Source: Dehalococcoidia bacterium
GTDB lineage: Bacteria; Chloroflexota; Dehalococcoidia; Dehalococcoidales; JAUVZE01
DNA: 12,141 bases
Assembly (NCBI GenBank): GCA_004376435.1
Contig: SOJS01000028.1
Coordinates: 1-12,141, forward strand
Reading direction: 5' to 3'
Part shown: positions 6,637-12,141 of the stretch, piece by piece
Layout: each line of letters begins with the position of its first letter
Numbering within the stretch: position 1 is the stretch's first letter
Position numbers and translations under genes: made by a program
The notes under the pieces: model-generated
What the model was told of the DNA's origin: nothing
The model's database searches: none
What the model saw: the letters and a program-made list of their open reading frames with translations, nothing else

Positions 6637-6656
6637 ATATATTACAATATATTACA
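6637..6656. repeat. tandem 10-bp direct repeat over the NYN promoter
   Basis: ATATATTACA occurs twice head to tail (6637-6646 and 6647-6656), exactly one helical turn apart. The pair covers the NYN -10 box and part of the -10/-35 spacer, a suitable place for a repressor that binds two sites on one DNA face. It could also be chance in AT-rich DNA. Confidence 0.55.
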
Positions 6657-6667
6657 GTGATTGTCAA
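6639..6667 (-). promoter_or_regulatory. promoter of the NYN gene
   Basis: Leftward consensus TTGACA (6662-6667), a 17-base spacer and TAATAT (6639-6644). A perfect TATAAT sits 5 bases further on (6634-6639), but its spacing from TTGACA is 22, so the first pairing is preferred. Initiation would fall near 6632. The thiC promoter starts 33 bases away in the other direction. Confidence 0.55.
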
Positions 6668-6700
6668 CCCCAATCGAAGAGAACCAAAGTAAGGGTGCAT

Positions 6701-6729
6701 TTGCATTCTAGCTGGGCTTGTGTTATATT
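6701..6729 (+). promoter_or_regulatory. promoter of the TPP riboswitch-thiC transcript
   Basis: TTGCAT (6701-6706), a 17-base spacer and TATATT (6724-6729) preceded by TGT, giving an extended -10. Predicted initiation near 6736 would put the start about 20 bases before the riboswitch, as expected for a riboswitch-led mRNA. Confidence 0.65.
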
Positions 6730-6756
6730 TTGGGTGGAGTTTAATAGCTTTAATCG

Positions 6757-6837
6757 CTAGGGGTGCTCTAACGGCTGAGAGGCATTTTGATGCCAACCCT
6801 GTGAACCTGATCTCGGTAATACGAGCGTAGGGAAGCA
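6757..6837 (+). promoter_or_regulatory. TPP (thiamine pyrophosphate) riboswitch, THI element
   Basis: All conserved blocks of the TPP aptamer are present in order: GGGGTGC (6760-6766), GGCTGAGA (6773-6780), a hairpin GGCAT/ATGCC in the variable P3 position (6781-6794), ACCCTGTGAACCTGATCT (6796-6813), the P4/P5 arm CTCG/CGAG around GTAATA (6812-6825) and GCGTAGGGAA (6825-6834). An intrinsic terminator follows 14 bases later, so TPP binding most likely causes premature transcription termination before thiC. The following gene makes the thiamine pyrimidine, which fits feedback control. Confidence 0.96.
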
Positions 6838-6850
6838 GCAAAAATTTAGG

Positions 6851-6894
6851 CCAAGGGTCTAGTGGTGACAGCCGAAGCCCTTGGTTTTCTTTTT
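6851..6894 (+). terminator. intrinsic terminator of the TPP riboswitch
   Basis: CCAAGGG (6851-6857) pairs with CCCTTGG (6878-6884), and the next ten bases are TTTTCTTTTT. The interior can form a second short stem (GGT/GCC around GACA). It lies between the aptamer and the thiC ribosome site, so it is the likely expression platform. It also argues against an in-frame GTG at 6862 as the thiC start, since that codon lies inside the hairpin. Confidence 0.82.
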
Positions 6895-6906
6895 GATGAG
6901 GTGGTG

Positions 6907-8199
6907 ATGACACAGCTGGAACTGGCAAGGAAGGGCGTTATCTCTCCCCAGATGGCTCTGGTGGCTGAGCAGGAGGGGGTGGACGGCGAATTTATCCGTC
7001 AGGGGGTGGCTGAGGGGAGGATAGTAATCCCGGCCAATATTAAACACCCCAACCTTGCCCCCTGTGCTATCGGTCAGGGGGTTAAGACCAAGATTAATGC
7101 CAATATCGGCACCTCCTCCGACTTCGGCAATGTTGACACCGAGCTGGAGAAGCTGCGGCTGGCGGTTGAGTTCGGGGCGGATACGGTTATGGACCTTAGC
7201 ACCGGTGGTGATATTCCGGCTATTCGGCGGGAGATTATTGCCGCCAGCCGCCTGCCACTGGGCACCGTCCCTATCTATCAGGCAGGGATTAGAGCCATTG
7301 ATAGCTATAATGCCATCGTCAAGATGACCGTTGATGACCTCTTTGCCGTCATTGAGGAGCACGCCCGGGACGGCGTTGATTTTATCACCGTGCACTGCGG
7401 CGTCACCCGGTCAGCCCTGGGCTATCTTAAAAAGCAGGGAAGGGTGGCTGATATTGTGTCTCGGGGGGGTGCTTTCCTGATAGGCTGGATGGTCTATAAC
7501 GAGCGTGAAAACCCCCTCTATGAGCACTATGACCGCTTACTGGAGATAGCCGGCAACTTTGATGTCACCCTGAGCCTTGGTGACGGCATGCGTCCCGGTA
7601 GCCTGGCTGATGCCACCGACCGGGCTCAAATAGAGGAACTGCTTGTTGCCGGCGAGCTGGTGTCGCGTGCCCGTCAGGCTGGGGTTCAGGTGATGGTTGA
7701 GGGTCCGGGACATCTGCCCATAAATCAGATTGAAGCTAATGTTCGCCTGCAGAAGGCTCTCTGCCAGGGAGCCCCCTTCTATGTCCTGGGGCCGCTGGTG
7801 ACCGATATCGCCGCTGGCTATGACCATATCAGTGGAGCTATCGGCGGTGCTATTGCCGCCGCCGCCGGCGCCGATTTTCTGTGCTATGTAACGCCATCGG
7901 AGCACCTTTCCCTGCCCGACCCCGAGGATGTGAAGCAGGGGGTGATTGCTTCGCGGATTGCTGCTCATGCCGCTGACATAGTGAAAGGGGTAAAAGGTGC
8001 CGGGGAGTGGGATAGGAAGATGTCGCTGGCAAGAAAGAGGCTTGACTGGGAGAAACAGGCTAAACTTTCTTTGGACCCGGAGCGTTCCCGCCAGGTCCAT
8101 AGCCGGCATGGCGGCGGCTCGGCTTGCAGTATGTGTGGTGAATTCTGCGCCATGGAACTGGCGGAGAAGTATCTAGGTGTCAGGGCGATAAGATGCTAA
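6907..8199 (+). CDS. thiC: phosphomethylpyrimidine synthase ThiC, short form
   Basis: Non-canonical radical SAM enzyme converting aminoimidazole ribotide to the hydroxymethylpyrimidine phosphate of thiamine. The 430-residue protein is the short form without the large N-terminal extension of the E. coli enzyme (631 residues). Signatures include INANIGTSSDF (63-73), the DLSTGGDIP (96-104) region, TVHCGVT (161-167), EGPGH (265-269) and AAGYDHI (302-308), which hold metal- and substrate-binding residues. The C-terminal cluster-binding cysteines are Cys407, Cys410 and Cys414 in ACSMCGEFCAM. Spacing is CX2CX3C rather than the familiar CX2CX4C. The ATG at 6907 is chosen because GAGG lies 5 bases upstream and MTQLELARKG is a usual ThiC start. 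The frame opens earlier, at 6862, but inside the terminator. It is controlled by the TPP riboswitch. Confidence 0.96.
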   Translation: MTQLELARKGVISPQMALVAEQEGVDGEFIRQGVAEGRIVIPANIKHPNLAPCAIGQGVKTKINANIGTSSDFGNVDTELEKLRLAVEFGADTVMDLSTGGDIPAIRREIIAASRLPLGTVPIYQAGIRAIDSYNAIVKMTVDDLFAVIEEHARDGVDFITVHCGVTRSALGYLKKQGRVADIVSRGGAFLIGWMVYNERENPLYEHYDRLLEIAGNFDVTLSLGDGMRPGSLADATDRAQIEELLVAGELVSRARQAGVQVMVEGPGHLPINQIEANVRLQKALCQGAPFYVLGPLVTDIAAGYDHISGAIGGAIAAAAGADFLCYVTPSEHLSLPDPEDVKQGVIASRIAAHAADIVKGVKGAGEWDRKMSLARKRLDWEKQAKLSLDPERSRQVHSRHGGGSACSMCGEFCAMELAEKYLGVRAIRC

Positions 8200-8219
8200 C
8201 TGACCCTGACAGTGGTCAG
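8200..8219 (+). other. small hairpin after thiC
   Basis: CTGACC (8200-8205) and GGTCAG (8214-8219) form a 6-bp stem with an 8-base loop directly after the thiC stop. No T-run follows (AGAATTAG), so it is not a convincing terminator. It may slow 3' decay of the thiC message or reduce read-through into the protease gene 28 bases later. Confidence 0.3.
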
Positions 8220-8247
8220 AGAATTAGACTTTAGGTGGTAACTAAAA

Positions 8248-9378
8248 GTGGCTAGCGCCTTTAATATTGGCAAGCTCTTTGGCATCCAGTTCCGGCTGCA
8301 TTATACCTGGTTTATAATATTTGCCTTGGTAACTGTGTCCCTGTCCTGGCAGTATTTCCCATCTGCCTACCCCGGCTGGAACCAGTTTTTTTACTGGGTG
8401 CTGGGAATAGCCACCAGCCTGCTGCTCTTTGCCTCAGTAGTCGCCCATGAGTTAGCCCATAGCCTTGTCTCCAGGCTAAATGGCATCCCGGTAAAGAGCA
8501 TCACCCTTTTTATCTTTGGCGGCATGGCGCAGATAGCTAGAGAGGTAACCCGCCCCGGCATGGAACTGAGGATGGCGGCCGCCGGTCCTATCTGTAGTCT
8601 GGCTATTGCCGGCTTTTTCTATTTAGTTTATCTCCTTACCCAGAGCATAATTGAGCCGGTGGCGGTGATGGCTTATTATCTTTTTTATATCAATATGGCG
8701 CTGGCAATATTTAACCTCATCCCCGGTTTCCCATTAGATGGCGGGCGCGTTTTCCGCTCCCTTCTGTGGCACTTTACCGGCAGCTATAAACGCTCCACCC
8801 AGATTGCAGTGTGGCTGGGACGGGGTATCGGTTACCTGTTTATTTTTGTGGGCATTCTGGCAATCTTCATCCATCCCTTTGGCCTCAACTGGTTTAGCGG
8901 TCTGTGGCTGGCTTTTATTGGCTGGTTTCTGGAAAGCGCTGCCTCAGCTAGCTACCGTCAGGTTAAGTGGCGCGATGCTCTCCGTGGCTTTAGCGCCTCC
9001 CAGGTGATGACCACTAACAGTCCGCTAATTTCCCCGGATATTACTGTCAGTCAGCTGGTTCAAAGCTATATCTTAACCGGTGGCGGTCATTCCTTTATGG
9101 TAGTCAGTGAGGGCAGGGTGGAGGGCGTCTTAACGCTGGAGAATATTAAGTCTGTCCCCCAGCGGCGCTGGAGTGTGACCAAGGTAAGAGAGATAATGAC
9201 CCCGCTTGAGCGGCTAGCAGTAGCTCATCCTGACCAGGATGCTCTGGATATACTGGAGCAGATGGATGAGAAGGAGATAAACCAGATAGCGGTGGTAGAC
9301 GGAGGCAGGGTTATCGGGCTGATTGACCGCAATAACCTGATAAGGTTTCTCCGCGTCCGTTCTGAGCTGGGGGTGTAG
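8248..9378 (+). CDS. M50 (site-2 protease-type) membrane metalloprotease with two CBS domains
   Basis: A 376-residue intramembrane zinc protease. The membrane part has about six segments, with the zinc motif HELAH (67-71) and the second motif NLIPGFPLDGG (156-166), whose Asp164 completes the metal site; both catalytic motifs are intact. GGMAQI (91-96) is the family's typical loop. Residues about 250-310 and 312-372 form a CBS pair that usually binds adenine nucleotides, suggesting energy- or nucleotide-sensitive regulation. This matches the SpoIVFB/Rip-like group with CBS tails. The GTG start at 8248 has AGGTGG 9 bases upstream. It lies 48 bases after thiC and 22 before the oxidoreductase gene, so it may partly read through from the riboswitch promoter. 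Its substrate is not apparent. Confidence 0.93.
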   Translation: MASAFNIGKLFGIQFRLHYTWFIIFALVTVSLSWQYFPSAYPGWNQFFYWVLGIATSLLLFASVVAHELAHSLVSRLNGIPVKSITLFIFGGMAQIAREVTRPGMELRMAAAGPICSLAIAGFFYLVYLLTQSIIEPVAVMAYYLFYINMALAIFNLIPGFPLDGGRVFRSLLWHFTGSYKRSTQIAVWLGRGIGYLFIFVGILAIFIHPFGLNWFSGLWLAFIGWFLESAASASYRQVKWRDALRGFSASQVMTTNSPLISPDITVSQLVQSYILTGGGHSFMVVSEGRVEGVLTLENIKSVPQRRWSVTKVREIMTPLERLAVAHPDQDALDILEQMDEKEINQIAVVDGGRVIGLIDRNNLIRFLRVRSELGV

Positions 9379-9400
9379 GGGTCGTCAACAGGGGTGAAGA

Positions 9401-10579
9401 TTGTATGATGTAATCGTTGTCGGCAGTGGTTCGGTAGGGAGCTATGTGGCTTATAGGCTGGCGGCGATGGGCTACGGGGTGGCAGTGCTGGAGGAGCACA
9501 GTCAGGTAGGGGAGCAGGTCTGCTGCACTGGCATTATCAGCCAGGAGTGTGTCACCTCCTTTGATATTGACCCTGGTGTTTGCTTGCGCTCGGTAAACAG
9601 CGCCCGACTATTTTCACCCTCGGGGAAGCTAATCCGGCTGTGGCGTGAGCAAGCTCAGGCATATATTGTTGACCGCTCTGCCCTTGACCGCGCCATGGCT
9701 CAGCGGGCTCAGGATGAAGGTGCCGAGTATCGGCTGGAGAGTCTGGTTACCGGTCTGGAGGTCGGGGATGGCGGTGTTACCGTTAGAGCAACCTGTTGCG
9801 GTGAAAGGGTAAGCCTTGAGGCAAGGGCAGTGGTTATTGCCAGCGGCTTTAGCCCGAAATTTACCCAGAGTCTGGGCTTGGGTAAGGCAGGCGATTCTGT
9901 TATCGGCGCCCAGGCTGAGGTTGAAGCTAATATAGACGAGGTTGAAATCTATTTTGGTCAGGAAATAGCCCCTGGTTTCTTTGCCTGGCTGGTGCCTACC
10001 TCGCCGGGGAGGGCTCTGGTGGGGCTGCTGGCGCAGCGTAACCCGGCACTTTATATCAAGAGGTTGCTGTCAGCTCTACAATCTCAGGGGAAGATAGTCT
10101 CATCTGAGGTTGAGCCAAGATACAGCGGCATCCTGCTCAAGCCGCTATCTAAAACCTATTCTGAGCGGCTGATAACCGTCGGTACTGCCGCCGGTCAGGT
10201 AAAGGCAACCACCGGTGGCGGCATCTATTTTGGTCTGCTCTCAGCTGAGATAGCCGCTGAGACCCTGGGGCGGGGGCTGGCTGATGACAACCTGTCTGCC
10301 CGCAGCTTGTCTGGTTATGAGCGGGGGTGGCGCAAGAAGCTGGGACGGGAGCTGGAAATAGACTACTACGCCCGCAAGTTCTACCAGCGTCTGAGCGACC
10401 GGCGGATTGACCGTATATTTGACATAATAAAGTCAAATGGCATTGATGAGGCGCTGCTTAAAGCCAGGGAACTTTCTTTTGACTGGCATAGCCAGGCGTT
10501 ATTGCGGCTGGAGAAACATCAAGCAGTTGCCAAAGCCTTGGCGGTGATGGGTATTCCCTTCTGCCCTAAGGGTGGTTAG
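9401..10579 (+). CDS. FAD-dependent oxidoreductase, geranylgeranyl reductase-like
   Basis: A 392-residue flavoprotein of the geranylgeranyl reductase/p-hydroxybenzoate hydroxylase superfamily. The N-terminal Rossmann motif is VGSGSVGSY (7-15), followed by an acidic end of the second strand (LEEH, 30-33). GEQVCCTGIIS (37-47) corresponds to the cysteine-glycine segment of geranylgeranyl reductases. The second FAD-contact motif reads VGTAAGQVKATTGGGI (260-275); the usual Asp of GDAAG is Thr262. The likely role is reduction of isoprenoid double bonds (lipid or quinone side chains), but no substrate can be fixed. The TTG start at 9401 has AGGGG 6 bases upstream and gives the standard MYDVIVVGSG opening. 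The gap to the protease gene is 22 bases, so co-transcription is likely. Confidence 0.83.
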   Translation: MYDVIVVGSGSVGSYVAYRLAAMGYGVAVLEEHSQVGEQVCCTGIISQECVTSFDIDPGVCLRSVNSARLFSPSGKLIRLWREQAQAYIVDRSALDRAMAQRAQDEGAEYRLESLVTGLEVGDGGVTVRATCCGERVSLEARAVVIASGFSPKFTQSLGLGKAGDSVIGAQAEVEANIDEVEIYFGQEIAPGFFAWLVPTSPGRALVGLLAQRNPALYIKRLLSALQSQGKIVSSEVEPRYSGILLKPLSKTYSERLITVGTAAGQVKATTGGGIYFGLLSAEIAAETLGRGLADDNLSARSLSGYERGWRKKLGRELEIDYYARKFYQRLSDRRIDRIFDIIKSNGIDEALLKARELSFDWHSQALLRLEKHQAVAKALAVMGIPFCPKGG

Positions 10580-10597
10580 TGATTGCTTAAGTGGCTG

Positions 10598-10626
10598 TTG
10601 ACCGCAGTGCGGTTAGTGTTTACAAT
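10598..10626 (+). promoter_or_regulatory. promoter of the greA-like gene
   Basis: TTGACC (10598-10603), an exact 17-base spacer and TACAAT (10621-10626); each hexamer matches consensus at five of six positions. It would start transcription near 10633, about 23 bases before the GTG, and should also transcribe the tRNA-Gly downstream. Confidence 0.68.
10601..10613. promoter_or_regulatory. 13-base palindrome overlapping the greA-like promoter
   Basis: ACCGCAGTGCGGT is a perfect 6-bp inverted repeat about one central base. It covers the last half of the -35 and the start of the spacer, a classic repressor operator position. As RNA it would be a short hairpin with no T-run, so a DNA-binding site is the likelier reading. 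Confidence 0.45.
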
Positions 10627-10655
10627 TGGTATATTAAAGCTGGAGATTTGATGAG

Positions 10656-11465
10656 GTGAATGTCAGCGAGCAGAAGCCAAGCTTGGGTGAAGCCGCCAGC
10701 CGCTTTCTTGCCAGCCTGTCGGCTGGGGAAAGGGGACTGAGCCAGCAGGAGATATATAAATTTGTCCGCTGGTTTGGCTGGGAGCGACCTTTGACCAGGC
10801 TTACCCCGCCTGAGGTGGCTAACTATGCCGGGCGGCTGTCGCTATCTGATACCAGTTACTTAAAGAAATTTGAGTTAATACGAGCCTTCTTGCTCTATGC
10901 CACTAAGGAGGGCTGGTGTCGGGGCAATCTGGCGACCCACCTTAAGACCAAGCTGACCAAGGCTAAATTACCGTCCTCAGCCAGGCAGGCTTCGCCGGCG
11001 GCTACCCCTCTAACCAAACAGGGATATGAGGCACTGGAAGCAGAGCTTATCTCCCTTAAGGATAAGCGCTCCCAGGCGATTGATGAAATACGGCGGGCGG
11101 CGGCGGATAAAGATTTCCGTGAGAATGCACCGCTGGAGGCAGCCAGGGAGGAGCGGGGGCAGCTGGAGGGGAGAATCAGGGAGCTGGAGGCGGCTCTTGA
11201 GTCGGCGGTTATTATGGGTAAGAAAGAGACGGCAAGTCGCCGGGTGAGTATTGGCGATAGCATTATCCTGAGTGATGAGGCTTCTGGCGAAGAACTGAGC
11301 TACACCATAGTCAGCCCCCGCGAGGTCAACCCAGCCAGGGGCAGGATATCAAGCGTCTCGCCCATCGGTCGGGCGATACTCGGTAAAGCCCAGGGGGAGA
11401 CTATAGAAGTTGCGGCACCAGCCGGCAGGCTAAGTTATCACATCAAGGAGGTTAAGCGGGAGTAA
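10656..11465 (+). CDS. GreA-type transcript cleavage factor with an N-terminal SAM-like (integrase core-binding-like) domain
   Basis: A 269-residue protein; ordinary GreA is about 158. Residues 118-269 are GreA: a helical hairpin (about 120-183), with the tip acids of the canonical GDLSENA loop kept as Asp153 and Glu156 (DFRENAPLEAAREE), then the FKBP-like domain with IGDSII (199-204), YTIVSP (216-221) and SPIGRAILGKAQGE (234-247). GreA enters the RNA polymerase secondary channel and stimulates cleavage of backtracked RNA. Residues about 8-100 are all-helical and resemble the N-terminal SAM-like domain of tyrosine recombinases (FVRWFGWERPLTRLTPPEVANY); a basic linker (98-114) follows. No recombinase catalytic domain is present. 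The GTG start has GGAG 10 bases upstream. The last codons overlap the tRNA-Gly gene. Confidence 0.86.
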   Translation: MNVSEQKPSLGEAASRFLASLSAGERGLSQQEIYKFVRWFGWERPLTRLTPPEVANYAGRLSLSDTSYLKKFELIRAFLLYATKEGWCRGNLATHLKTKLTKAKLPSSARQASPAATPLTKQGYEALEAELISLKDKRSQAIDEIRRAAADKDFRENAPLEAAREERGQLEGRIRELEAALESAVIMGKKETASRRVSIGDSIILSDEASGEELSYTIVSPREVNPARGRISSVSPIGRAILGKAQGETIEVAAPAGRLSYHIKEVKRE

Positions 11466-11531
11466 CTCAGTTGGCAGAGTCCCTGCCTTCCAAGCAGGTT
11501 GTCGCCGGTTCGAATCCGGTCTCCCGCTCCA
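11456..11531 (+). tRNA. tRNA-Gly (anticodon UCC), CCA encoded
   Basis: A full cloverleaf is readable: acceptor GCGGGAG/CTCCCGC (11456-11462 with 11521-11527), D arm ACTC/GAGT, anticodon stem CCTGC/GCAGG with loop CTTCCAA giving anticodon TCC, a 5-base variable loop and T arm GCCGG/CCGGT with TTCGAAT. Discriminator T and CCA follow (11528-11531). It decodes GGA (and GGG by wobble). Its first 10 bases are also the final codons of the greA-like CDS. No separate promoter is visible, so it is probably processed from the greA-like transcript. Confidence 0.96.
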
Positions 11532-11539
11532 CTAGATAT

Positions 11540-12141
11540 TTAGAACAGCCCCAGATACCAGTTGAGGATATTGCTCCCAAAAAGCAGGCTGGCTATAGCT
11601 CCCAGGGAGAGGAAGGGGGCGAAGGGAATCGCCTCCTTCCTTTTTTTTATCCTGAAAATAAGCAGCGCCCCGGCTATCAGGCCACCGCCAATAACCGCTA
11701 GCAACAGAGCCACAAATACCACGGGAAAGCCGCTAACCAGCCCGATTAAAGTGGCCATTTTAACATCCCCCCAGCCCATACCCCCCCGCGAGATAAGGAC
11801 TATTAGTAGAAACAGCCCCAGACCAATGCCGCCGCCAATAGCCGCCGACACAATTCCTAACTGTAACTGTGGTGGGAGAGTATTGATAAGTAAGGCCGCT
11901 GCCCCGTCAAGTTGAGCCACCTTAGACGGAGGTAAAAAGACACTGATGAGCAAAGCTACTGCCATACTAGGATAAACCACCTTATTGAGAATAAGCCCGT
12001 GCTCTAGATCAATAACCATAAGAACAATAAACAGACAGCAGTAGAAAGCGGTAACCGCCCCTGTGATACTCAAGCCATACTGCCAGTAGAGGTAGGCAAA
12101 GAGGATGGCGGTGGAAATTTCCACCCACAATATACGCCTGG
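11540..12141 (-). CDS. type IV prepilin peptidase (A24 family), N-terminus beyond the right edge
   Basis: Inner-membrane aspartate protease that cleaves leader peptides of type IV pilins and related pseudopilins. The visible 200 residues carry several membrane segments and both catalytic aspartates: VIDLEHGLILN (Asp41 counted from the TTG at 12130) and the GMGWGDVKMA motif (Asp122), equivalent to GxGD. The frame is open to the window edge with RRILWVEISTAILFAYLYW, which matches the segment just after the cytoplasmic cysteine/methylase region of complete enzymes. The TTG at 12130 is therefore not the start, and roughly 50-60 residues are missing. Whether it also methylates the new N-terminus cannot be judged. 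It converges on tRNA-Gly with 8 bases between. Confidence 0.9.
   Translation of the reverse strand, partial: RRILWVEISTAILFAYLYWQYGLSITGAVTAFYCCLFIVLMVIDLEHGLILNKVVYPSMAVALLISVFLPPSKVAQLDGAAALLINTLPPQLQLGIVSAAIGGGIGLGLFLLIVLISRGGMGWGDVKMATLIGLVSGFPVVFVALLLAVIGGGLIAGALLIFRIKKRKEAIPFAPFLSLGAIASLLFGSNILNWYLGLF

Noticed and set aside
6862..6906. Upstream GTG start for thiC
   Set aside because: It lies inside the riboswitch terminator hairpin, and the family N-terminus with a good ribosome site begins at 6907.
6635..6928. Leftward 97-codon frame over the riboswitch
   Set aside because: Its sequence is fully explained by the TPP aptamer, terminator and promoters; no motif or ribosome site.
11456..11539. 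Integrative-element attachment site at tRNA-Gly, suggested by the integrase-like domain next door
   Set aside because: No recombinase catalytic domain, no second copy of the tRNA 3' end in the window and no mobile genes; the neighbour is a GreA fusion.

Overview
The window is a gene-dense bacterial chromosomal segment. It carries mostly housekeeping and cofactor genes plus one lower-GC accessory gene. Several starts are GTG or TTG with good Shine-Dalgarno sites. The gene set includes PdxS/PdxT, a Ycf45/SpoIIIAA-like AAA ATPase with an R3H domain, a short ThiC, a CBS-containing M50 protease, a geranylgeranyl-reductase-like flavoprotein, a GreA with an extra N-terminal domain and a type IV prepilin peptidase. 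This set suggests Chloroflexota, perhaps Dehalococcoidia. That placement is an inference from gene content; no marker in the window proves it.

Layout. Positions 1-3930 read leftward and look like one operon: pdxS, pdxT, the R3H ATPase and tmk, driven by a near-consensus extended -10 promoter at 3959-3987. A further gene may start at the left edge. Three copies of a two-hairpin palindromic repeat surround tmk (77-137, 153-210, 860-918). A nucleoside-recognition (Gate) membrane protein gene runs rightward at 4099-5034 and converges on rsmG (5045-5755, leftward). rsmG has an extended -10 so close to its ATG that the mRNA should be leaderless. Upstream of rsmG lie a NYN-domain nuclease-like gene (5933-6562, leftward) and a possible coupled 55-residue ORF. 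The NYN gene has a promoter with tandem 10-bp repeats and a 5' leader with two GC-rich hairpins.

Diverging from NYN, a promoter at 6701-6729, a TPP riboswitch (6757-6837) and an intrinsic terminator (6851-6894) control thiC (6907-8199). The rightward run continues with an M50 intramembrane protease with CBS domains, a FAD oxidoreductase and, from its own promoter, a GreA fusion. The last 10 bases of the greA-like CDS are also the first 10 bases of a tRNA-Gly(UCC) gene. A prepilin peptidase gene, cut by the right edge, converges on the tRNA.

How the genes fit together. PdxS/PdxT make pyridoxal 5'-phosphate, ThiC makes the thiamine pyrimidine under TPP feedback, and Tmk makes dTDP for DNA synthesis. 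RsmG and the tRNA serve translation, and the GreA-like protein serves transcription. The most unusual items are the GreA fusion with its tRNA overlap, the NYN gene with its structured leader, and the palindromic repeats around tmk.
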